Positions 24,411-35,046 of a stretch of DNA of 64,000 nucleotides are shown here, piece by piece. Position numbers and translations under genes: made by a program. The notes under the pieces were generated by a model. It made no database searches. It was given only the letters and a program-made list of their open reading frames with translations, and was not told the origin of the DNA. How positions within the stretch are numbered: the first letter of the stretch is position 1; the number at the start of each line of letters is the position of its first letter. The DNA comes from Dastarcus helophoroides (lineage: Eukaryota; Arthropoda; Insecta; Coleoptera; Bothrideridae): positions 14,492,857 through 14,556,856 of the forward strand of contig CM053331.1 in the NCBI GenBank assembly GCA_028583605.1. The letters are read 5' to 3'.

Positions 24411-24890
24411 CTTTCTTATGTTCGCGGAATAATAGATCAAATCGGAAAATTATTGAGAAAACACAACATTAAACCCATTTTTTTATCATCCTCAAAGATC
24501 CAACAGCTCCTCCCATCTCCCAAAGATAAAATTTCATCCTTTTGTTCTAATGACGTGTATAGGATTCCTTGTTCTTGTGGTTCAGTGTACATCGGAGAAA
24601 CGGGGCGATCATTTAAGACGCGAATATCCGAGCACCAAAGGTGTCTTAGGTCTGGTTTATTTTCGCAGTCAGCCATTGCCGAACATCAACATGAGACCGG
24701 ACATAAGATTCTCTTTGGCAATATTTCAATTATATCCAATATTCCCAATTACTATAATAGGTAAGATACGCGAGGCCATCGAAATCCAAAAATTCCCCAA
24801 TAACATCAACAGAGACGAAGGTTACATGCTTTCCTGCATCTGGAAACCAACCATTGGAAATCTTCGGAAGTGGTCGCACAGGCGCGTGGT
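24360..24890 (+). pseudogene. Penelope-like GIY-YIG endonuclease region
   Basis: In the shifted frame the protein continues IDQIGKLLRKHNIKPIFL and reaches IPCSCGSVYIGETGRSFKTR, the GIY-YIG nuclease core (VYIGETGRS with the conserved Arg), followed by ISEHQRCLRSGLFSQSAIAE and HETGHKILF. A one-base insertion near 24,762 ends the frame after NYYNR; the 9.6-kb copy lacks this base and reads on. RT plus C-terminal GIY-YIG is the diagnostic architecture of canonical Penelope-like elements; the nuclease opens target DNA for reverse transcription. It is broken here. Confidence 0.9.
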
Positions 24891-25009
24891 ATATAAAGTT
24901 TCCCTTTCCCTCTTTCCTGTCAGAAGAGTTTCGCCTCTGGTATGGTGGACATACTGAGTTACCGTGCTCTTCTGTCCAAGCTTTCTTATCTTGTACCAAG
25001 TTTCAATTC

Positions 25010-25229
25010 AGAAGAGTTTCGCCTCTGGTATGGTGGACATACTGAGTTACCGTGCTCTAATGTTTTGAAATTGGCCTTTTTATTTTTATTTTTTTGCATA
25101 TTCCCTCATATTCCTCTTTTCATCTATTTTTCTTTCTTTGTTCCTGAAGAAGCCCCCGACGATGGTGGGCGAAATGTCGAACACTTTTAGTAGTTCTTTG
25201 ACACGGTCCAATCCCGGAAGAAGTATATC
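25010..25229 (+). repeat. Right inverted terminal repeat of the Penelope-like element
   Basis: Inverted partner of 22,847-23,055. It contains the hammerhead-like core and ends near CCCGGAAGAAGTATATCC, followed by 35 more element bases before the target duplication. Confidence 0.88.
25144..25174 (+). ncRNA. Hammerhead-ribozyme-like core, right arm
   Basis: CTGAAGA, then a stem GCCCCC...GTGGGC with a short loop, then GAAA. Stem II has one mismatch. The left-arm copy has GAAAC where this arm has GAAAT. In the 9.6-kb copy the stem II block is missing, so the motif is destroyed there. Confidence 0.5.
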
Positions 25230-25883
25230 CTGTACTGACTCTGGCCGTGGAAGCCTTCGTTATCATATTATGCAAAAGATTTCTCAAATTTCAAGTTTCA
25301 GTACATTGTACGCACATATGATGTCCTTTGTATAACATAAAGTAACGAAAAGTAATTTAGTAAAAATAAAGTGGTTATGGTTCATGTGTTAATCATTCGA
25401 ACCGATAACGCGCAACTATAATAACAGCATTTCTATCCAAAAGGCCTATTTTAAAAATTTAGGTTTATACAATTTTTTTACACAATGTCAAAGCACTTTT
25501 TCATGGATTTGTAATATTGACAGGATTACTGTATTACATGAATTTTTTTAGCTTTTCATAAACAGTGTATGCATTTGTAAAGGTATATTATAATACTGAT
25601 TAGCAATAATTAGTTGTTTTATCCCTATATGCAAACAAGAAATGACTAACAAGCCGGGCATCTATTTACAGACATTCGCGGATTAGTCGATATTTGCTGA
25701 AATTTAATTTATTACTATTATTACTTAATAATGGAGTGCAGTTTTGGGCAATATATTTTAGAAAAGACTGCAACATTGCCTTTTATTCAAAATAAACTTA
25801 AATATATGGATTTTTTTTTCTCCTCTAGATACATAGTTACAAAAAATCTGCATGTGTCCAAAGACTTTTTTCAGTGCTGTATG

Positions 25884-26405
25884 TGTTTAACATAATTAAG
25901 AAAATATTGACAATTTTATTCAATAAAATTATATTAAATGTACGAATAACCAGAAAAAAAATATTAAATTTAAAATGTCTAATCTCTAATCTGTTTTAAA
26001 TAAAAATACGATGAATATATTAATTTTTACTGTTGCTATTAACTGTCTGTACATTATTATTAATATGCTCTGTAATTCTTCTTACAAAATGTTGTTTTAG
26101 CTCCATAAATTTGTGATAAAATTCAAAAACGCCATTTTCAATTGTCTTTGTTGTATCATCATGAAAATCAGCATTAACAGATACACAACTTTGCTGCTAA
26201 TTTAACTGAGGTTGTATCTTTAATAATAAGAAAGTTAGCAGTACTGCCGAGTTCATTTTGAACACACTGTATATTGGGTAACACTAGCCTAATTAGAAAT
26301 GTTCATGGACATGTTAATTGAAAACCGCTTGTGATACGAAACAAAATTAAAAGGTTTTTTTTTATCAAGAAATAAAGAATGTTTATAAAATTTGTACCTA
26401 TTAAA
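25884..26405. other. AT-rich sequence, nothing recognised
   Basis: No coding motif. A short ACACACTGTATA motif near 26,262 may be an element end without a partner. Confidence 0.35.
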
Positions 26406-26409
26406 AAAA

Positions 26410-26715
26410 CAACAGTGGCGTTGTTAAGAATACTCATCGCTCATGCCACTAACAAAAGTAAAACAATTATTTTTCTTGCAAAAATGCGTTCTTATGCCTA
26501 GTTAATATGTCTAAAAATTTAAAAAAAAATATTTCAACAGGTTTTAAAGTATTTAAACAAAACCGAAATTTTTCCTAATTTTCAGCACCCTTTGAACTTT
26601 GAAACCACTTGGGAAGATACTGACTAGACATAAGAGTGCATTTTTTGCAAAAAATTTTTTCCTGTACTGGCATCAGTGGTGTCCGTGCCAATATGTTCTT
26701 GAGTATTCTTAACGA
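26410..26715. repeat. Short fold-back, about 300 bp
   Basis: GTTAAGAATACTCATCG at about 26,424 pairs with the inverted TTGAGTATTCTTAAC near 26,698-26,712. Inward, TGCAAAAATGCGTTCTTATG at about 26,478 pairs with CATAAGAGTGCATTTTTTGC near 26,630-26,650. No coding capacity. Confidence 0.6.
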
Positions 26716-29085
26716 AAAAAAATTAAAAAAAAGGTATCCCACTGCATTTTTAAAAAAATAGGTACTTTTTTCATAAGCAACCTTCATTGTTTGGTGAAAA
26801 TGCTTCCTCCACCTTTTATTTTCGTCTGACGAAAGATTTTCAACTATAAGAATTATTTATCTTCTTGAAAAACCATTATGTTTACTAATTTATGCTATGT
26901 TTGATTACTAAAAATAGTTACTTCCAAAAAAGATGTAAATTTAAGTTACCTAACATAAATTTTTATAAATAAACTACAACGTCCAATGTTCTCTTAAAAT
27001 AGAACATTAAATTTGTAGAAAAGGATATTAAGCGCCCATCGAAATGCTGAAAGTTAATACGTTTTAAACCTAATACGAAGTATTGCAGAAAATGTATAAT
27101 ATTCGGTAACACTAAATTAAACTCCAAAATGAATTATTCTGAATGAACCAGCACAAAATGATTTTTTTCATCACATTTTATAGAATTAAATCACATCACC
27201 TTGTGGTCTAGATATTGTGCACCTAGGCGAAGTGGAGCAAGCCGGTAGCCTGTAGATAAACTATTTTTGTTAATGAATTAATTTTATTAGTTCTATTAAT
27301 AATATTATCACGGCAGTATGCCACTAAAAAACGAGCCCGACAGTTTGCAGTTATTGATAGTATTTTGAGACTTTCATTTTTAAAGATTAGTAGTTTAACT
27401 GAAAAGAAATCTCTCGATGTTTGGAAGTGTTTGGCCAAATTGTTAAATTTTTTAATAAACAACAATAATTAGACGCACATAATATAATTATTATTCTGTG
27501 AAAGAATATGTTCAGTTGTTTCTCTAATTTTACTGCTAATCCACAGTTATCGGTTCCCTTCGTTTATTATAACTTCGATAGTTATCTATGTGATTTCCTG
27601 GTTTTCTAAAAGAAATATTTGCAAATAGTGAAGTTTTGGTTTTATTAACGATTGAGTTATATTTTCTTAATTATTATCGAATATGTTGTTATTATCTAAT
27701 ATAGCTATATTAAGTGGTTTTTGAGACATTTAAATGAAGAAATAATATTAATGTCAAACATTATGGAGCATTTTAAATTTTTTGTTCAACCTGTTGGCCG
27801 TTAGGTTTCCTTACCTTCCTTGAAACTAGAAATTTTTCAAATACTCAGTGTTTCTCTTTTTTGAAGTTTTTTCACATATTCAGACGTTTAGAGTGTGACA
27901 CTGGCATATTCTATTCTAATGCTATACAATAAATATCAAATAAACATTTATCTAGAGTAGGGAATGTGTTGACAATAAACAAGTTTTTCACAGAGTATAA
28001 AATTTATATGAAATGCTAAAATGCTACCCGAATTTGCGTAATTTTTTCACACCTCTTAGGAGCTCAAGTGCTCGGGTAAGCGTTCTAATAAAGGGAAATT
28101 CTTCGTGGAAGTTTAAACTTTAATTTGTATATTTATTAAACATTTTCTAAATTCTAGACGAAACCTCATGATTTTCATTTTATTACTGAGTAATTTTCAA
28201 TATAAATTCAGACTTCATGCCTTTCCATTTTATATTTCACACAAGATGTAAATGAACGCGCTTCGAACCACCAAATATTCGAATACGTCATTAAAAGGTT
28301 CTGTCATGTAAATGTGCAACTGATAAAGGTAAGCCGAAGATCAGACCTCTAGACCTTTATATTATTTTAGTTACGAAACCTATATACTAGATACTATATC
28401 ACTATACACTTTTATTATTTCTTACAGGGTGTTAAAAATAAATATAACCAAACTTGCTCTATATAAGGTACTTTATGCAAATAAAGTTTACCTAATTTAA
28501 AACCCTCATATCTCAATAAATATAAATGTTCAGCAACAAAAACAAAACTATTCCCTATTTTTATCTACTTATGGTGAGTAATGAATGAAAAAATAAATAC
28601 TCCATATAAACAAAAATCAATACTAAAAAACTCTTAACCAATGATCACATGAAATCGCAGCAATTTCATAAATCCTACACGCCTCAGTGTAAAACCATAT
28701 TATGCAATAATATATTTATATATTTTCTTTGCATATCTGAAAATTTTTGCAAAATAATAAAACTTCCTAACTTTTAATCTACTATACAAACTATTGGTAT
28801 AACCGCCGACGATGCTGATAAGCGAAACTAGGTCCGGTCATAGCAAATGTTTATAGAAACATGGTAATTTTTTTAATTTATATTTATTTGGTGATATAGT
28901 TTATTAGTTATAAATATTGGAGAATTCCACACAGTAAGGGTTAAAAATGTTAAATAATAAAAGAAAAATAGTATGCACTTATATGGGTAGTAAGTAAGGA
29001 AAATAAGCCGTTAAAAAAGTAAACTGAAAGAAGTTAGCATATTTCTCAAGATAAAATATAGATAAATCAAAAAATAAAACAATGA
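26716..29085. other. AT-rich sequence, nothing recognised
   Basis: An isolated ACAGGGTGTTAAAAATAAAT at about 28,424 resembles an element terminus but has no partner. The 80-codon minus-strand frame at 27,223-27,465 has no known motif. Confidence 0.35.
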
Positions 29086-29089
29086 GCTT

Positions 29090-29436
29090 TGAGAAGGTCC
29101 CTTAGTTTAATACTATTTTTACTTACAATTAGCCTAGTATAATCTTTAATGTATACGGAATTGGGGCATAAACATGTATCTGAATCATCTGCGGAACCAA
29201 TTCAACCTTCGTATATCATTTAGCTTCTAAAGCAATCTTGCTTAGCGTCTCCTATTTGCTATTCTTTGTTCGTCAGATATATGGCAATACCAGCGGTCTT
29301 CAAGAGATTTTGGATTATTAACTGTTTTCATATTTTCCCTGGTTGCTTCCTGTTTTGTTTTCCTAATTATTTTTTTTTTCTGTGAAGAATTGCTATATTT
29401 TGTTGGAATTGTAAGAAAGAATTGGTGCTCAGTCAA
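29090..29436 (-). pseudogene. Remnant of a transposase C-terminal zinc-finger tail
   Basis: The minus strand reads a basic stretch (SQKKKIIRKTKQEATRENMK) followed by EDRWYCHISDEQRIANRR and, after frame breaks, ADDSDTCLCPN. This order (basic linker, WYC-x2-C-like pair, later D-D-x-x-x-x-C-P-N) resembles the PHD-like finger at the C-terminus of many insect pogo/Tigger-like transposases, also seen at 37.95-38.1 kb here. The second Cys of the first pair is Ser. No DDE core is visible upstream in 29.4-30.6 kb. Confidence 0.4.
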
Positions 29437-29439
29437 GAT

Positions 29440-30682
29440 AATAGGAGCAAGGGCAATGTTGGGTATTGCATCGCACTTAATGTATAGACACTAGTTGTTT
29501 TAAGCCCACTCATTATATTTGCATGTGTCATACTTTTTGACCTCATCCTAAGCAAAATGATACTAAAACACATTTCACTTAGTTGTTTTGCGCGTGTTTC
29601 GTAGATATATTGCGAAACTTCCTGGTCTCAATAAAATTCAAACACTTTGTAGCAAGACTTCTTTAAAGATTGCAACTCACGTGCAATGTTTGACAGCAAG
29701 CAATAAAGTAAACTTTCTTATTTCTCAGCTTTTTTAGCTATTTGGAAGTCCAAATAAAATTTTGCATCATCAAAAACTTGAAAATGCTATTCATAAATTT
29801 TATATTTTCAAAATATTGCTACTGGATGATTTCACTGAAAGTTTTTGTAAATATCAAGTCGTAGCGTGATTATTTGGACAATTTGTTAGCAATTTTAGTT
29901 TATTACAACAATCTATACATAGATGCAATGCGTTAGAAATAGCTAAGCGAAGTGTAAACATTGAATACGAATAATGAAGCTGATAAAAACTTTTCAACAT
30001 TTCTCACCTAGAAAATGAGAAACAAGATTTTTATCTTCGCACTGCAAAAAATGTTAGTCTTTCTTTTATTCTCCGTTTGGTTTTGGAAACGAGTTTGAAT
30101 TAGATTATACCGTACTTGCGAATATCACATTGTTATCCTTAATAATTCCCCCAAATATATAATAGAAATTCTACTCGGATTCTCTTAGATAACCTTTTAT
30201 TATGGAATGCTCCCTTCAGTTATTTCCCCCCGGGGAACAAGAGTGATGTTGCGTTAGGCAAGCGTCGCTTTCTTCTTATTATATTTTTATGACATAGACA
30301 GTATATTTTCAAACTCTTTTGCTCTGACATGTGGTACTAAACGGAAATGTATTTTGTTACAGGTGAATGAAGAGGATTAACAAAAGAAAAAGGAGAAATT
30401 TTTTGAAGGTTAACGTCGCTGTTCGAACAATATTGCAGGTGATGGTGGGATTCTATTTAAATTTCAAATTCTAAGTTTCTGAAAGTTTGCAACAAAACGT
30501 TTGTAGTTTTAAAAGTTAATGCTTTAAACGGGCAACACCTATTTCATAGATCTTACATTAGAATTAAAGAACTAAAATACTGATAAGGTTTTACAAATGA
30601 TGATATATGATAATTTCTAATTGCAATTATTAATTTCCAAACCCATTTTAAACAACGTTCTCAGAGAGACTATTTATGGCTA
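29440..30682. other. AT-rich sequence, nothing recognised
   Basis: No coding motif or paired termini seen. Confidence 0.4.
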
Positions 30683-30809
30683 CCGTAGATCAGTGGCGGC
30701 TGGTGCTAATAAAATTTGGGGGTTGCAAAGAGACATTTGCAAAAATGTGCCGAAACTGGAAATTTTAAATTAAGCTGGAGGAAGGGATATTTATGATTTT
30801 AAATTAATA

Positions 30810-31125
30810 TATGTTATACATATATCTTTTTATATTCGCAAAAAAGCAAAAGAAAAACAAGAGGAAGTCCATACGACGGACGATCTTTGGCAGCTGCAAA
30901 TTTATCAATAACTTTTTACTGAAGTCAAGTATTCCTTGAATTAAGTCCTTTTCTTTGAAGACATCGTTAATGCGGACAATCTTTCCTGGCATAATGTATT
31001 TTTTTTTAAGTTTCTTTAAGTTTTCAGACTGGAGAAGCACCATTCTTCTTCAGCAGAAGCCATTGGGATAGTTATCAAGATTTTTAAAAGATTTAGGGTT
31101 TCACTAAGCTCACTGTTTTCTGAAA
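30810..31125 (-). pseudogene. hAT transposase C-terminal dimerisation domain remnant
   Basis: The minus strand reads LLKILITIPMASAEEEWCFS then a Ser-Leu-Lys segment and, in a neighbouring frame, NDVFKEKDLIQ, then DKFAAAKDR. This is the conserved hAT C-terminal dimerisation region (pattern: T-I-P-x-A-S-A-E...FS-x-L-K), closest in style to ZMYM1-like hAT proteins. Frameshifts break it. The catalytic DDE and RNase H-fold middle is missing, so the element is non-autonomous. Confidence 0.75.
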
Positions 31126-31380
31126 TAATGTTATAGAGTTCAAGTAAACCAAAAGCTCATTAAAACTTTTCTGTTTCGTAAATTACAGATAATTCAGTTC
31201 TTAGTTTTTGTAAATTTAAAAATGGATAAACCTTAGCGGTTCCTTTAAAATTCTTTTCGGGAAAAGTGATTCTATGTTGGTTAAACTTTTCAGAAAAAAA
31301 TAAAGTTGCTGCAATTAAATGGCCAGTGAAGCTGAATCGTTCTTTAGCTTAGCAGATAACAATGTCACATAGGTACTTCT

Positions 31381-31620
31381 TTAGCTTCGCGAACTACTTC
31401 TGTTAAAACTTCGCTTGTTACAAGACACCATCTGCACAATATTTAAGTCTGAAATAGGTGATCTACGTCGCTTAATTTTCAGTTTTTCCGACATAGATCG
31501 GTTACAGAATGGCTGTGCAATTAAACTTTGCACTGAATTCAGTTTTATTTGTGTTTCAAGACCACCAACATTGACCGATGACGGATTATAATAGCGAATC
31601 AATATTTGGTTTGCACCCAC
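31381..31620 (-). pseudogene. Possible hAT N-terminal (TTF-type finger) fragment
   Basis: A 79-codon minus-strand frame reads RRRSPISDLNIVQMVSCNKR and then SFNRSSSRS. This resembles the N-terminal region preceding the TTF-type zinc finger in hAT transposases of the ZMYM1-like type (P-D-L-x-I-x-Q then R-x-F). It sits 5' of the dimerisation remnant on the same strand, as expected if a large central deletion joined the two ends. Confidence 0.4.
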
Positions 31621-31937
31621 AAGTGCAACCTAATGCTTGCTTATGGGCAAGTATTTTAAGCGAACAAAATATGAGTTAACGCGCAGGTGCATATGTGTAA
31701 AGCAAAGTTTGCAGTCTAGCCTGCAAACTTTGCAAACCATGGACCCAATAATGTCGTCAAACTCTTACGAATTGGCGGAATCCGCAATAGTCAGCAGTAT
31801 GTTTGGTAACGATAAATCTGTTATCAATAAATAAAATAAACAACATAAAGAACAATTTACTTTCTTTTTTATCCCAGCGTTTTTTTGGAGGTTGCGCAAA
31901 CCTGCAAACCTTAGCACTAGCCGCCACTGCCGTAGAT

Positions 31938-34080
31938 GCACATCCTTGTCTTATATAAAAACATAAAAGACTCCAAAGTCAAATTCAGATAATTCTGTGC
32001 AAAACGAGGCGTGCTTGGTGATAAGCTAGGATAGGTTTTGGATCGCTCCCAGGTATTTTGGGGGTCAGGTTACTTTCTTGTTGTCTTTGTTTTACCATTC
32101 GCTGACTAATTCCTACATCTCATATTTTGCTTAACTATTGTTGCACTTAAATTAAACTGCATTAAGACAACGATTTATTAATACTGTTGATAAAATAAAG
32201 CAGTGATCAAGATGCATTATAAATCCTTTTCCAGGTATTTTATAAGAGGATCCAGTGTCCTCATAAAGTTTGCACCCTCTTTGAACCGTCGTGCGTATCT
32301 TATTCTTTTGATGAGCAACAGGTCCCTGGCTAAATCCATTTCCGATTAAAACAATTTACCTGGGCTGCTTTTGCTGCATAGTGTGCATTAAGCTAATACA
32401 TTTAAAAACTAATTAAATTAGGAAAAACGAATAATTAAAACATTTTAATTGTAAAAGCGATAATTTCTGTCACAAGCGTGTTACCCTCATTATAATCAGC
32501 ATATAAACACTTTTTTTTTGGCTGCTACGCGTATAAACAATAAGCACTCTTTAAAAATTTAAACTCAAATAAAAACATATTTAATTTGCTTTCAAACATA
32601 TACGTTTTATTAATCTGGTGAATGGTTTCTAAAAAAAACTTTAGTTTACGCTCAAAACTAAAGAGTGGGCCGATTTCTGTGCACGCAAGTGTATACCGCG
32701 TAAGGCATCATTTGAAAAAGATACTTTTAAGGGCCGTAATTAAATTTTTTAAATTTTCGGTTCAATCGTCTTAAAGGTACAGCTTAAAATGTGTCAAAAA
32801 TGATAGTTCGCCATTCTTCTCTCAAGTTTCTAAAGATATAATTTTAATAGGGGTACTAGATATTGGGCCATAGATTATCAGATATCATAATACTTTTTAA
32901 GAAAAAAAATGTTTTATGGAAACAAAATCTTGCATTCCAAGACTTTTTGACCCAAACAGTAATAATAAGTTTTCAAATGAAAAGCTTGATTTACCTGAAG
33001 GATAGAATGCAGATGATCAGTTTGTTCCTTATATTATTTTATTTGGAAGAATATTTCCGGAGTTAGCACTTGTTTATTAAATTGCACGCAGCGCAGTCAT
33101 TGCGGTTGGAATCGAACATTTTAGAGCGATCAGAGTCGATTTCATAAACTATTTTAGTCATGAGAATGAATGCTTTGTATCTGAGATTTTATCAACGCAG
33201 TGATCAGTTACATAAATATTTAGATTGATTGTAGCAAAAGAGTTGCATATCTGAGAATAGGCAATTTTTTTATTTTTCAATCATAACATAAAAAAATTTG
33301 GATATAATTTCAAATTCATACATAAGTAAAAATGATTTAATTTGATCTATTGACTGTTAACTGTAGCAGTTGGTACGAAACCCTAAGTGTGCGTGCCTGA
33401 CTCGCTCAGAATTATTTTTTGTGACTAATTACATATAAAAAATAACAACTGATATTACACAAATTGTGTTTTGGGAATTTTTGTATAACACAAAATTGAT
33501 TCCAAAAATTTTTTGCTAAAAAGTAAACAGTTACAATGGCGTTTTTATTTATAATTTTGACATGATTTAATAGGCAATTTTAGAAAATTATAAGTTACCC
33601 TAAGTCTATACATTCATAAAGAAATTTTGAACATGGAGAATCCATTTTATTGTTACACTCTAGCCAATTAGCTTCAGTGCTAATAATTTGTCTACTGTTC
33701 TACTCCATGAGAATTGATATTAATAGCGAAACCCTAAGATAATTGGATATAACTTAACATGTTTATGTTTATTGATTAGATCTCGCACATGTAAGTGAGT
33801 TGTTTATTTGGGCGCTGTGGATATTTTTTTAAACACTTACCTACTACTACCTACTACTTGCTAGTTCATATTTTAAAACATGTTGCCATTGGGTGAAATT
33901 ATTACTAAACATTTAGACGTTTACAACACACAATAATATATCCTTTATCATTTAAAGTGTATTTTTTAAGCTTTTGTAAGTTTCTATGCTTCCTGATATT
34001 TCTATGGGCAGGCTTGTGCTACAAGTATCTTGTATTCTTATTCATTGTTCAGTTCCCAATAAAAATCTGCTATCCAGAGG
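31938..34080. other. AT-rich sequence, nothing recognised
   Basis: No convincing coding or repeat structure. Several open frames of 60-70 codons lack motifs. Confidence 0.4.
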
Positions 34081-34081
34081 C

Positions 34082-34101
34082 AGAGAGAGAGAGAGCGAGA
34101 G

Positions 34102-34175
<74 letters not shown>
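34082..34175. repeat. (GA)n microsatellite, about 94 bp
   Basis: GA repeats interrupted near the left end by two GC steps (GAGAGC). It creates artificial Arg-Glu and Leu-Ser open frames on both strands. Confidence 0.98.
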
Positions 34176-34177
<2 letters not shown>

Positions 34178-35046
34178 AGGATTTTTGATAATGCACCGTT
34201 TGTTTACCCGAGGATGGCCCAGCAACTTGGGGATATGTAAAGAGTTACTCAATTAACTTTGTGTGTGGAGCCACACACCATTAAAAGTAGGGCACGTGAT
34301 TTTTGTAGATTCATCCGTGTAGATGTCGTTTGTGATTTCGTTATTTTCAAGGTCGTAGCATTCTTGGAGAGTTTGCGTAATTGTGCTCTCGAGTATTGTA
34401 ATTTCTCCAATACCTTCGGCACACATGGGAAGAAGTGATAAGTATTGCCATCCTTTATGCTGTGTGTGTCTGGCTAGATGTTTCTTTTTGGGGGTATTAA
34501 ATTTTATTTTCTTGTAAACTTGTATAGATTGGCATGTTGCAATTAAAAACGTTTTCCGTATTGTCCTTTTGTAAATTTTCAATCATTTATTTTGAGTTGT
34601 TAATTACAGCGCTTTGACTAGTAAAGCATAAATTTCCTTTTTAATTTATGTATTATTCTGAGTATTCAGAAGTTCAATTATTTAGTAATGTTTTTGATGT
34701 TTAGATTGCCTAAATGGATATTAACCAATAAAATGATCTGACACAAAATCTATTTTGGAATATGGGAAGGGGCATGGAGTTGATCATTATTTACATTCGC
34801 GTTATATAATGTCCGGATGTTAACGGATTTGAGGACATTCGATTATGGATATTAGCGCTGCCCTCTGAAAGATTCTCCGAGGCACCTTTGGTAAGCAGCA
34901 TTGATCTAGTTAATTTGTGTTTTTGCCTTTTTATATCGATATCGTTAGATAGTTTAATATTTTTGAAGTAAGTTCTTATAGTCTCTTAACATATTTCTAG
35001 TTTCTTTCTGGTTCGCCGTTTCGCTATTTGGTTGGGGCTTTTAAAA
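34176..35046. other. AT-rich sequence, nothing recognised
   Basis: A 109-codon minus-strand frame at 34,253-34,582 has no domain that I recognise. No paired termini. Confidence 0.35.

Larger units (their letters stand above)
22847..25264 (+). mobile_element. Penelope-like retroelement, 2.4 kb, inserted in Tc1
   Basis: The element is bounded by a 13-bp target-site duplication ATATTATGCAAAA (22,834-22,846 and 25,265-25,277). About 200 bp at the left end are inverted relative to the right end, the inverted pseudo-LTR arrangement typical of Penelope-like elements. The right arm has 35 bp more at its outer end, so the left arm is slightly truncated. A terminal unit carrying GTTTCGCCTCTGGTATGGTG is duplicated in tandem at about 24,926 and 25,016. 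The interior codes for RT plus GIY-YIG endonuclease, now broken. A second deleted copy lies at 9.6 kb. Confidence 0.92.
21935..25883 (-). mobile_element. Tc1-like transposon interrupted by a Penelope-like element
   Basis: The left terminus at 21,935 (CAGTACTGTGAAAAATTC, then TTGGACA) matches, inverted, the right terminus at 25,855-25,880 (TGTCCAAAGACTTTTTTCAG). Removing the Penelope insertion (22,847-25,264) and one target-duplication copy leaves about 1.5 kb, the normal size of a Tc1-like element. The transposase remnant lies in the left part. Right-part sequence (25,278-25,883) should hold the N-terminal DNA-binding domain but is too decayed to read. Confidence 0.7.
30691..31929 (-). mobile_element. 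hAT transposon, internally deleted, 1,239 bp
   Basis: The inverted termini CAGTGGCGGCTGGTGCTAA and (reverse complement) CAGTGGCGGCTAGTGCTAA are followed by further pairing. The element is flanked by a perfect 8-bp duplication CCGTAGAT (30,683-30,690 and 31,930-31,937), the hAT hallmark. Only the two ends of the transposase gene remain, on the minus strand. Confidence 0.88.

Noticed and set aside
24854..25190. Overlapping open frames containing repeated FRLWYGGHTELPCS
   Set aside because: They are translations of the tandemly repeated terminal sequence of the Penelope-like element, not protein domains.
33957..34256. Two plus-strand open frames and a minus-strand frame rich in Arg-Glu or Leu-Ser
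   Set aside because: They are translations of the (GA)n microsatellite at 34,082-34,175 and carry no protein signal outside it.
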